A DNA stretch of 11,312 nucleotides from assembly GCA_036518955.1 (NCBI GenBank), contig DATDMG010000208.1:1-11312 (forward strand), written 5' to 3'. The notes beneath the pieces were generated by a model. It worked only from the letters and a program-made list of their open reading frames with translations, had not been told where the DNA came from and ran no database searches. Below are positions 6,920 to 11,312 of this stretch, piece after piece; position 1 is the first letter of the stretch, and each line of letters starts with the position of its first letter. Made by a program: the position numbers and the translations under genes. The stretch comes from DATDMG01 sp036518955. GTDB taxonomy: Bacteria; Actinomycetota; Actinomycetes; Actinomycetales; Kineosporiaceae.

Positions 6920-7272
6920 CGGGCCGTCTCCGTCCCGTACCGCGGACACAACGCCACCGCGTCGCCGGTTGCCGCCAAGAGCCGCTCGGCCGCCTCCAGC
7001 ACCGACCGCACCTCGAGCGGCACCGCCAACGAGTAGACCGACGCCCGACCCTGGGCACGGACCTGGACCAGATGGCAGTCCAGCAGACACCGCAGGTGCG
7101 CCGAGACCGTCGACTGCGCCAGCCCCAGATGCTCGGTCAGCTCCACCACCCGATGCTCCCCAAGCATCAGGTGCGCCAGGATCGCCAACCGGGACGGATC
7201 CCCCAGAGACCGGAACAGACTCGCCGCCACCGCCAGGGACCCGACATCGTCAGACGTAGCTATCATCGTCAT
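6916..7272 (-). CDS. CmtR-like ArsR-family metal-sensing repressor
   Basis: A 118-residue winged-helix ArsR/SmtB protein: dimerisation part LFRSLGDPSRLAILAHL, recognition helix LAQSTVSAHLRCLLDCHL, wing GRASVYSL. The recognition helix carries Cys62-x3-Cys66 and the C-terminal tail has Cys109. This is the Cys arrangement of mycobacterial CmtR (Cys57, Cys61, Cys102), which senses Cd(II) and Pb(II), so a soft divalent metal is the likely inducer. It first appears in the transcript of the cation transporter, overlapping it as GTGA. ATG 7272 is chosen because it overlaps the upstream remnant's stop as ATGA and sits six bases after a -10-like TATCAT, which would give a leaderless message. ATG 7266 is the alternative. 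Confidence 0.88.
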   Translation of the reverse strand: MTMIATSDDVGSLAVAASLFRSLGDPSRLAILAHLMLGEHRVVELTEHLGLAQSTVSAHLRCLLDCHLVQVRAQGRASVYSLAVPLEVRSVLEAAERLLAATGDAVALCPRYGTETAR

Positions 7273-7287
7273 TTGGCGATGATAGCT
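7258..7287 (-). promoter_or_regulatory. Operator palindrome and leaderless promoter of the metal operon
   Basis: AGCTATCATCG (7258-7268) and CGATGATAGCT (7277-7287) are a perfect 11-base inverted repeat with an 8-base spacer that contains the start codon of the CmtR-like gene. Size and symmetry suit an ArsR/SmtB dimer. TATCAT (minus strand, 7284-7279) inside one arm would serve as -10, six bases before the ATG, so repressor binding would cover the -10 and the transcription start. No good -35 is visible. Confidence 0.6.
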
Positions 7288-7445
7288 GGTTCACCCCGGC
7301 AGCCGCCGCACCCCGGCCGGTCAGCGAGCGCATCCAGGACGTCGACGTACGCGAGCGGCACTTCGACGTCGAGCTGCACCGCATCGTCGGCCGGAGTGAC
7401 GGCGAGCGAGAGGAACGAGCGGCACTGACTGTCGTCGTCGCCGGG
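7269..7445 (-). pseudogene. C-terminal remnant of a small Cys protein of metal operons
   Basis: An open frame without a start reads QCRSFLSLAVTPADDAVQL, then DVEVPLAYVDVLDALADRPG and CGGC, and ends in TGA 7271-7269, overlapping the next gene as ATGA. From memory this resembles the C-terminal end of small (about 110-120 residue) unnamed proteins with a CC-x-F-F pattern that sit beside ArsR or MerR regulators in actinobacteria; that assignment is tentative. Its N-terminal half is missing: at about 7445-7460 the sequence joins directly to the truncated first arsR. The overlap with the following start suggests it was once cotranscribed with the repressor. Confidence 0.4.
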
Positions 7446-7461
7446 TCAGGGTCCGTGGCGG

Positions 7462-7626
7462 ATCGCACACGCAGGCCTCGTCGGTCGAGGCGATCATCGA
7501 CATCAGCCGGAGCCGGACCGGGTCGCCGAGGGCTTTGAACAGCGGAGCGATCGCCTCGGCGTGCTCCGCGCCGAGCGCCTGGATGGCGAGCGGCGGGCAG
7601 CACGCGGCCGGGGAGTCCGGCGTCAC
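7462..7626 (-). pseudogene. arsR: Truncated arsenic-type ArsR repressor
   Basis: Fifty-five codons of an ArsR repressor: an N-terminal CC, then HAEAIAPLFKALGDPVRLRL and IASTDEACVCD. The CxC in helix 3 (CVCD) is the classic As(III)/Sb(III)-sensing site. Homology stops right after CVCD; the DNA recognition helix and wing are gone and the frame continues as Arg/Pro-rich sequence to a stop near 7321. The cut abuts a remnant of the next gene, so one deletion probably removed both gene halves. Start ATG 7626 is in the right place for the family. It faces the arsM unit across a shared promoter region. It cannot bind DNA as it stands. Confidence 0.7.
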
Positions 7627-7642
7627 GATCGGCGCAGCTGTT

Positions 7643-7711
7643 TCGACATGTGTCTAGCTTGACAGCCATCAAACAAGAGGGCAAGGTGGACTCTGCTTAG
7701 ACAGACATCGA
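7643..7711. promoter_or_regulatory. Divergent promoter region with paired ArsR-like sites
   Basis: TCGACATGTGTCTA (7643-7656) recurs inverted and slightly changed as TAGACAGACATCGA (7698-7711); each lies next to one of the two diverging genes. A third palindrome, TTGACAGCCATCAA (7659-7672), sits beside the first. The layout suits one ArsR-type regulator controlling both the arsR-led operon and the arsM unit. TTGACA (7659-7664) could be a plus-strand -35, but no good -10 is at the right distance, so the promoters are not assigned. Confidence 0.4.
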
Positions 7712-7727
7712 ATCAGTGGAGGTTCTC

Positions 7728-7892
7728 GTGTTCGCTCGCCCGCCGCGACGTCGCCCCGCTCGCTCGGCTCGCCCGAGTCCGGTGACCTTCTGTGAACGCT
7801 GCGGCCAGGCCTGCAACCCCGGCTGTCGGGCCGCAGCCCACGTCGAGCGGGCCCGTGACACCGCCCTGATGCGCACCGTCGTGCGCCTCTGA
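7728..7892 (+). CDS. 54-residue Cys-rich protein upstream of arsM
   Basis: A GTG start five bases after a perfect GGAGG (7718-7722) opens a 54-codon frame that ends 34 bases before arsM. The first 20 residues are strongly basic (RPPRRRPARSAR). Then comes VTFCERCGQACNPGC, a C-x2-C-x3-C-x3-C cluster at Cys22, 25, 29 and 33, followed by a charged helix-like stretch (AHVERARDTALMR). The cluster could bind Zn, As(III) or another thiophilic metal. I believe similar short proteins occur beside arsenic genes in other actinobacteria, but I know no function. Possible roles are an arsenite chaperone, a small regulator or a thiol buffer. It is very likely expressed with arsM from the same promoter. Confidence 0.65.
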   Translation: MFARPPRRRPARSARPSPVTFCERCGQACNPGCRAAAHVERARDTALMRTVVRL

Positions 7893-7926
7893 CCCTCCCC
7901 GCAGCAGCGACCGAAAGGGCGACACC

Positions 7927-8823
7927 ATGAGCACGATCGACAGTGACCCCACGACGATGACCGCCGACCAGGTGCGGGACGCCGTCCGTGACCGGTACGC
8001 CGCGGCGGCGCGCCAGGCCACCGACTCCCTCGACGAAAGCTCGGGGTGTTGCGGCGGCACTGCGTCGTCCTGCTGCACCACCGCCGGGAGCGCGGTCGGC
8101 GGGGACGCGATCACCGCCGACCTGTACGACGGCGAGGCCGCGCGGACCTCCTCGGCCGCCCTGGCCGCCTCGCTCGGCTGCGGCAACCCGACCGCGCTGG
8201 CCGACCTGCACTCCGGCGAGGTCGTGCTCGACCTGGGGTCGGGCGGTGGCTTGGACGTGTTGCTGTCCGCCCGCCGGGTCGGCCCCGCCGGCAAGGCCTA
8301 TGGCCTGGACATGACCCCGGAGATGCTCGAGCTCGCCCGCCGCAACCAGGCCGAGGCGGGGATCACCAACGCCGAGTTCCTCGCCGGCACGATCGAGGAC
8401 ATTCCGCTTCCCGACGCCTCGGTGGACGTCGTGATCTCCAACTGTGTGATCAACCTCGCGGCGGACAAGGACCCGGTGCTGCGCGAGGCGTTCCGGGTGC
8501 TGCGCCCCGGCGGCCGGTTCGCGGTCTCGGACATCGTGCTGCTGCGCCCGCTGCCCGGACCGGCCCGGCGGGCGATGCGGCTGTGGACCGGCTGCGTGGC
8601 CGGCGCACTGCTGGACACCGAGTACGTCGCGAAGCTGACCGCGGCCGGATTCCTCGACGCCACGGTCGAGGTGACCCGCCGCTACGCCAAGCAGGACCTG
8701 ACCGACCTGGCGAGCGACCTGCGCCCGGAGGACGTGCCGACGGATCTGGACGTCGACGCCGTCGTCCAGGAGATGGACGGCGCGACCGCGAGCGCCTTCG
8801 TCCGCGCCACCAAGCCCGCCTGA
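7927..8823 (+). CDS. arsM: Arsenite S-adenosylmethionine methyltransferase ArsM
   Basis: A 298-residue methyltransferase that moves methyl groups from S-adenosylmethionine to trivalent arsenic in the cytoplasm, giving methylated and partly volatile arsenic. The SAM motif is VLDLGSGGGLDVLL (about 100-113), followed by YGLDMTPEMLELAR and GTIEDIPLPDASVDVV. The arsenic-binding cysteines are visible: Cys173 in ISNCVINL and Cys223 in WTGCVAGALL, matching Cys174 and Cys224 of the algal enzyme, plus Cys85 in LGCGNP; there is also a Cys-rich N-terminal run (Cys41, 42, 49, 50). Length is normal for bacterial ArsM. GAAAGGG lies eight bases before ATG 7927. It is the second gene of the unit led by the small Cys-rich ORF and appears intact. 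Confidence 0.93.
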   Translation: MSTIDSDPTTMTADQVRDAVRDRYAAAARQATDSLDESSGCCGGTASSCCTTAGSAVGGDAITADLYDGEAARTSSAALAASLGCGNPTALADLHSGEVVLDLGSGGGLDVLLSARRVGPAGKAYGLDMTPEMLELARRNQAEAGITNAEFLAGTIEDIPLPDASVDVVISNCVINLAADKDPVLREAFRVLRPGGRFAVSDIVLLRPLPGPARRAMRLWTGCVAGALLDTEYVAKLTAAGFLDATVEVTRRYAKQDLTDLASDLRPEDVPTDLDVDAVVQEMDGATASAFVRATKPA

Positions 8824-8824
8824 T

Positions 8825-8857
8825 CGGCACCTGTATCGGTGCCGCCGGGCGGCACCG
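8825..8857 (+). promoter_or_regulatory. Two mutually exclusive hairpins between arsM and the next ORF
   Basis: Three related arms follow the arsM stop: CGGCACC (8825-8831), CGGTGCCG (8837-8844) and CGGCACCG (8850-8857). The middle arm can pair with the first (7 bp, 6-base loop) or the third (8 bp, 5-base loop), but not both. AAGGGAG, a ribosome binding site, starts four bases after the last arm. It may be an attenuator, a translational switch, or a plain terminator without a T-run. Confidence 0.45.
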
Positions 8858-8873
8858 CCGAAGGGAGACCCAC

Positions 8874-9000
8874 ATGACCACCGATCAGGCCCCGGTCTCG
8901 GCGTCCTGCGGCTGTACCGGCGCGGCCCCTGCCCAGCCGGCCGCCACCCGTCCCGCGGCCGATCCGGCGACCCGGGCCCCACGGGCTGCGGGCACGGCGG
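8874..9000 (+). pseudogene. 5' end of a short Cys-containing ORF, interior lost
   Basis: ATG 8874 follows a good AAGGGAGA and opens a frame starting MTTDQAPVSASCGCTG, then Ala/Pro-rich sequence to about codon 40 (PAADPATRAPRAAGTADPWR). The frame stays open to about 9467, but beyond roughly 9000 it runs antisense to recognisable ACR3 and arsC sequence and becomes Arg/Ser-rich, so only the first part can be genuine. I read it as the N-terminus of a gene that followed arsM and has been cut off by a deletion near 9000. The CGC pair suggests a metal-handling protein, but the family is not recognisable. A short complete gene ending elsewhere cannot be excluded. Confidence 0.35.
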
Positions 9001-9030
9001 ATCCGTGGCGGCGCAGTCGTAGCAGTTCAC
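8998..9030 (-). pseudogene. Possible DUF2180-like N-terminal scrap
   Basis: A minus-strand GTG at 9030 gives MNCYDCAATDP. This matches my recollection of the N-terminus of small actinobacterial DUF2180 zinc-ribbon proteins (MNCYxC or MNCFDC starts). Only about eleven codons remain before the sequence leaves the family at a GGATCC near 8998. It lies just downstream of the ACR3 remnant on the same strand. The evidence is one short motif, so this is tentative. Confidence 0.22.
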
Positions 9031-9100
9031 GACCGGCGCCTTGTCCCGACGACGGGCCGGGGGCCGACGTAGCGGTGCCGGGCCCCCGGTGGAGCGGCCG

Positions 9101-9341
9101 AGGGCGAAGGAAGCGGCTCTCGTACCAGTCGCGGCCCTTGGCGCGTTCCCCATGGGTGCGGGTCGGGTACCCGGCGGCGAGCGGGATCCCGAGGAAGATC
9201 AGTACCTTGCGGGCGATGTCCCAGGCGGAGACGTCAGGGCTGATCTTCGGGACCAAGCAGGGCCCGCCCTCCCGGATGTCGACGTCCCCAGCGGGACGAT
9301 CACGCCCCAGACGTCGCTGCCGCTGCCGTGCTGGTGGTCAT
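9101..9341 (-). pseudogene. acr3: ACR3 arsenite efflux permease remnant
   Basis: ATG 9341 overlaps the arsC stop as ATGA and begins MTTSTAAAATSGA before a stop near 9302, a typical short N-terminal tail. The next recognisable sequence, from about 9250, is in another frame: SPDVSAWDIARKVLIFLG, then IPLAAGYPTRTHGERAKGRD and WYESRFLRP. In intact ACR3 proteins this is a mid-to-late region just before the FLPxIGP motif. Thus about half the gene between the two pieces and all helices after FLRP are missing. The remnant was the third gene of an aquaporin-arsC-acr3 operon. Intact ACR3 exports As(III) across the inner membrane; this copy cannot, so the island lacks its main arsenite pump. Confidence 0.72.
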
Positions 9342-9766
9342 GCCGACGCCGTCTCGGGCAGCAGTTCGGCGATCAACTGTTCGACCTTGGCCCTGATGGC
9401 GTCGCGGATCGGGCGGACCGCCTCGATGCCCTGCCCGGCGGGGTCGTCCAGGGGCCAGTCGAGGTAGCGGGTGCCGGGGAAGAACGGGCAGGTGTCGCCG
9501 CAGCCCATGGTGATCACGACATCGCTGGCCTGGACGGCGTCCGGGGTGAGGACCTTCGGGGTCGACGTGGTGATGTCGATGCCGACCTCGCGCATCGCCT
9601 GGACGGCGACCGGGTTGACCTGGTCGGCCGGTTGGGTGCCGGCGGAGCGGACCTCGACCCGGTCCCCGGCCAGGGCGGTCAGCCAGCCGGCGGCCATCTG
9701 GGAGCGCCCGGCGTTGTGGATGCAGACGAACAGGACCGACGGCCTGCCGGTCGAGGTTGTGGCCAC
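9338..9766 (-). CDS. arsC: Arsenate reductase, low-molecular-weight phosphatase type
   Basis: A 142-residue cytoplasmic enzyme that reduces arsenate to arsenite. The catalytic P-loop is Cys15-x5-Arg21 in VLFVCIHNAGRSQMA. Further Cys are Cys89 and Cys93 in MGCGDTCPFFPG, and the DWPLDDPAG segment holds the general-acid Asp. This fits the actinobacterial thioredoxin- or mycothiol-linked ArsC class; the reductant cannot be told from sequence alone. Length is normal. The start is GTG 9766, with GAAAGG seven to eight bases upstream. It lies 30 bases after the aquaporin remnant and overlaps the ACR3 remnant as ATGA, so the three were one operon. Its product would now depend on another export or methylation route. 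Confidence 0.93.
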   Translation of the reverse strand: MATTSTGRPSVLFVCIHNAGRSQMAAGWLTALAGDRVEVRSAGTQPADQVNPVAVQAMREVGIDITTSTPKVLTPDAVQASDVVITMGCGDTCPFFPGTRYLDWPLDDPAGQGIEAVRPIRDAIRAKVEQLIAELLPETASA

Positions 9767-9796
9767 AGGACTGCCTTTCGGGGGGCGAGGTCTCGG

Positions 9797-10443
9797 TCAG
9801 GGGTGATCGTGGGCGTCGTGGTGGGCGACGACGACGTCGTCGGTGGCCAGGGCGACGTCCGGGTAGAGGGCGCGAACCAGGACGGCGCCGACGACGGCGC
9901 CGACCAGCTGGGCGGCGATGAACGGGGCCACCGAGGTGGGGGCGATCCCGGCGAAGGTGTCGGAGAAGATCCGGCCGATCGTCACGGCCGGGTTGGCGAA
10001 CGAGGTGGACGAGGTGTGACCCGGGCGTGGCTGGAGACCTGCACCGGGGCCAGGTCGTCCATGGCGTTCGCCAGCACCGCCCCGACGATGGCGCCGATCG
10101 TCTGCGCTCCCGTGTAGGCCGCGACGTCCCGCAGCGGCAGGCCGTGCCCGCTGCGGTGGCCCAGCAGCCAGTCGGTCAACGACACCACGGGGTTGAAGTG
10201 CGCGCCGGAGACAGGCCCGAACTGCAGGATCAGCACGGTCAGCCCGAACACCGTGGCCAGGCTGTTCTCCAGCAGCTGCAGACCGATGTCGCCGGGAGAC
10301 AACTTCGCCGCGGCGATCCCGGAGCCGACCACGACCGTGACCAGCAGCGCGGTCCCGGTGGCCTCGGACAGCAGCCGGCGCGCCAGCGGCGGCGAGGCGA
10401 ACGCAGGAGCCGCGTTTCGGGCGGTCAGCTTGACGTCCATCAT
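9797..10443 (-). pseudogene. Arsenic-operon aquaporin (MIP family) with internal deletion
   Basis: The first half runs in frame from ATG 10443: LLSEATGTALLVTVVVGSGI, LTVLILQFGPVSGAHFNPVV with the first NPA-like box as NPV, then AAYTGAQTIGAIVGAVLANAM and VQVSSHAR. At about 10017-10025 the frame changes. The second half then reads TSSTSFANPAVTIGR (second NPA box and selectivity-filter Arg), and PFIAAQLVGAVVGAVLVRAL with a His/Asp-rich end (VVAHHDAHDH). Intact relatives have roughly 40-50 more residues between the two halves, including about one and a half helices. Arsenic-linked aquaporins such as AqpS let arsenite leave the cell down its gradient after ArsC. As sequenced this gene is broken. 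Confidence 0.78.
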
Positions 10444-10480
10444 ACCTCAACCATACTTGCCCCAATAATGATGGAGGCAA
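10430..10480. promoter_or_regulatory. Divergent promoter/operator between aquaporin and ArsR fusion
   Basis: TCCATCAT (10436-10443) and ATGATGGA (10468-10475) form an 8-base inverted repeat 24 bases apart, flanking both promoters. On the minus strand TTGCCT (10480-10475), an 18-base spacer and TATGGT (10456-10451) lie seven bases before ATG 10443, giving a probable leaderless message. On the plus strand TTGACG (10430-10435) and CATACT (10452-10457) are 16 bases apart. The promoters overlap, so one regulator, presumably the ArsR fusion itself, could control both directions. Confidence 0.5.
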
Positions 10481-10481
10481 G

Positions 10482-11225
10482 ATGTGGGACGAGAGGGTCG
10501 TCGTCGGGGCCCGGATGCACGCCGCGCTGGGTGAGCCGGTCCGCTTCGCCATCGTCGACCAGCTCGCCCTCGGCGACGCCTCGCCCGGCGAGCTCGGCGC
10601 GGTCGTGGACCTGCCGACCAACCTGCTCGCCCATCACCTGAAGGCCCTGGATGAGGCCGGGCTGATTCGCCGGGTGCGGTCCGAGGGCGACAAACGCCGC
10701 TCCTACGTGCAACTGTGCTGGGACGATCCGGCCGTGGCGCGGCTGCTGTCCGGCACCGTCGCCGGCCTGACCGGACCGGTGCCCCGGGTGGTGTTCGTCT
10801 GCACGAAGAACTCCGCCCGTTCCCCACTGGCCGCCGCGGCCTGGTCGCGGGCCAGCCGGATCCCCGCCGCCTCCGCCGGAACCCACCCCGCCGAGCGGGT
10901 CCATCCCCGCGCGGTGGCCGTCGCCCGCCGGCACGGCCTGCGCCTGGGCAAGGCCCGAACCCACCACGTCGCCGAGACGGTCCAACCCGACGACCTGGTC
11001 GTCGCCGTCTGCGACAACGCCCACGAGGAACTCGTCAGCACACCGCCGGCCCGTCTGGGCGCCGACCGCCTGGGCCGGGCCCAGGGGTGGCTGCACTGGG
11101 CGGTGCCCGACCCGGTCTGCCTCGACACCGACGACGCATTCGAGACCGCCTACACCGACCTGAGCCGCCGCATCGACCGCCTCGCCGGCGCCCTGAACGA
11201 TGGCCCGTCGTCCTGGCCGCGCTGA
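10482..11225 (+). CDS. ArsR repressor fused to LMW phosphatase/arsenate reductase-like domain
   Basis: A 247-residue two-domain protein. Residues about 5-90 are an ArsR-type winged helix: ARMHAALGEPVRFAIVDQL, recognition part LPTNLLAHHLKALDEAGL, wing GDKRRSYVQL. Residues about 100-240 are a low-molecular-weight phosphatase/ArsC-like domain with the P-loop Cys107-x5-Arg113 (VVFVCTKNSARSPLA) and a likely general acid Asp210 in AVPDPVCL. The ArsR part lacks a CxC pair in helix 3, so sensing may sit in the second domain. Fusions of this kind are known in actinobacteria; the phosphatase-like domain could sense arsenate or reduce it. GGAGG (10473-10477) is four bases before ATG 10482. It diverges from the aquaporin-arsC operon and probably represses it. 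Confidence 0.85.
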   Translation: MWDERVVVGARMHAALGEPVRFAIVDQLALGDASPGELGAVVDLPTNLLAHHLKALDEAGLIRRVRSEGDKRRSYVQLCWDDPAVARLLSGTVAGLTGPVPRVVFVCTKNSARSPLAAAAWSRASRIPAASAGTHPAERVHPRAVAVARRHGLRLGKARTHHVAETVQPDDLVVAVCDNAHEELVSTPPARLGADRLGRAQGWLHWAVPDPVCLDTDDAFETAYTDLSRRIDRLAGALNDGPSSWPR

Positions 11226-11312
11226 CCCTGCTCCCTCGACGACCAGGACCGCGACCGCTGCCCGCTGCCGACGACCTCATGAGGTGCGCCGGAGCCCGGG
11301 TGGTCCCGGCGC
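11226..11312. other. Right-edge sequence, no gene seen
   Basis: The last 87 bases after the fusion gene show no start codon with a ribosome binding site and no clear terminator hairpin with a T-run. A CTCATGAG palindrome (11277-11284) is present but too short to interpret. Confidence 0.3.

Noticed and set aside
7669..9153. 494-codon minus-strand open frame
   Set aside because: Antisense to arsM, which has all family motifs; composition is shadow-like. Only the short CYDC scrap near 9030 was kept as a separate tentative item.
8046..9467. 473-codon plus-strand open frame
   Set aside because: First half overlaps arsM in another frame and last third is antisense to arsC; only the part from ATG 8874 to about 9000 has a plausible start.
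9041..10117. 358-codon plus-strand open frame
   Set aside because: Antisense to arsC and the aquaporin remnant; Gly/Asp/Arg-rich shadow.
10440..11128. Minus-strand frames of 126-218 codons
   Set aside because: Antisense to the ArsR-phosphatase fusion, which has both domain signatures.
1..11312. Search for CRISPR arrays, tRNAs and tandem repeats
   Set aside because: No regularly spaced repeats, no cloverleaf with conserved T-arm, and no long tandem repeats were seen by eye.

Overview
The window is very GC-rich, with strong third-position G/C, overlapping stop/start codons (GTGA, ATGA, TGATG) and probably leaderless starts. This points to an actinobacterium; family or genus cannot be decided from the sequence. 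No rRNA, tRNA or CRISPR array was seen.

Left part (1-4923). The 5' end of an unidentified gene runs off the left edge on the minus strand. A poorly coding stretch follows, containing one possible gene fragment. Next comes a plus-strand unit: a 35-codon ORF whose stop overlaps (TGATG) the start of a PhyH-like Fe(II)/2-oxoglutarate oxygenase, then a 947-residue redox protein. That protein joins a polytopic membrane domain with a [4Fe-4S] motif, a plant-type ferredoxin-like domain and an FAD/NAD(P) oxidoreductase. It could carry electrons from NAD(P)H through FAD and Fe-S centres to the membrane; acceptor and substrate are unknown.

Middle (4924-5590). No secure gene. A strong inverted repeat at 5355-5414 is either a hairpin or a pair of eroded insertion-sequence ends.

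Right part (5591-11225) is an arsenic/heavy-metal resistance island with three promoter regions. (a) A minus-strand metal operon: broken arsR, C-terminal remnant of a small Cys protein, CmtR-like ArsR repressor, an apparently intact CDF-type cation transporter with a Cys-rich tail, and a broken second CDF transporter; a broken MFS gene converges on it. (b) A plus-strand unit: a 54-residue Cys-rich protein, arsenite methyltransferase arsM, and a short Cys-containing ORF behind two mutually exclusive hairpins. (c) A divergent pair: to the left a broken arsenic-type aquaporin, arsC and an ACR3 remnant; to the right an ArsR-LMW-phosphatase fusion.

On established knowledge the island would reduce arsenate (ArsC), methylate arsenite (ArsM) and export metal. 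However, the ACR3, aquaporin, MFS, second CDF and first arsR reading frames all carry internal deletions, usually with a frame change, while arsC, arsM, the CmtR-like gene, one CDF gene and the fusion are intact. This repeated loss of gene interiors is the most striking feature of the window. It is either genuine decay or an assembly/sequencing fault, and the sequence alone cannot tell which.
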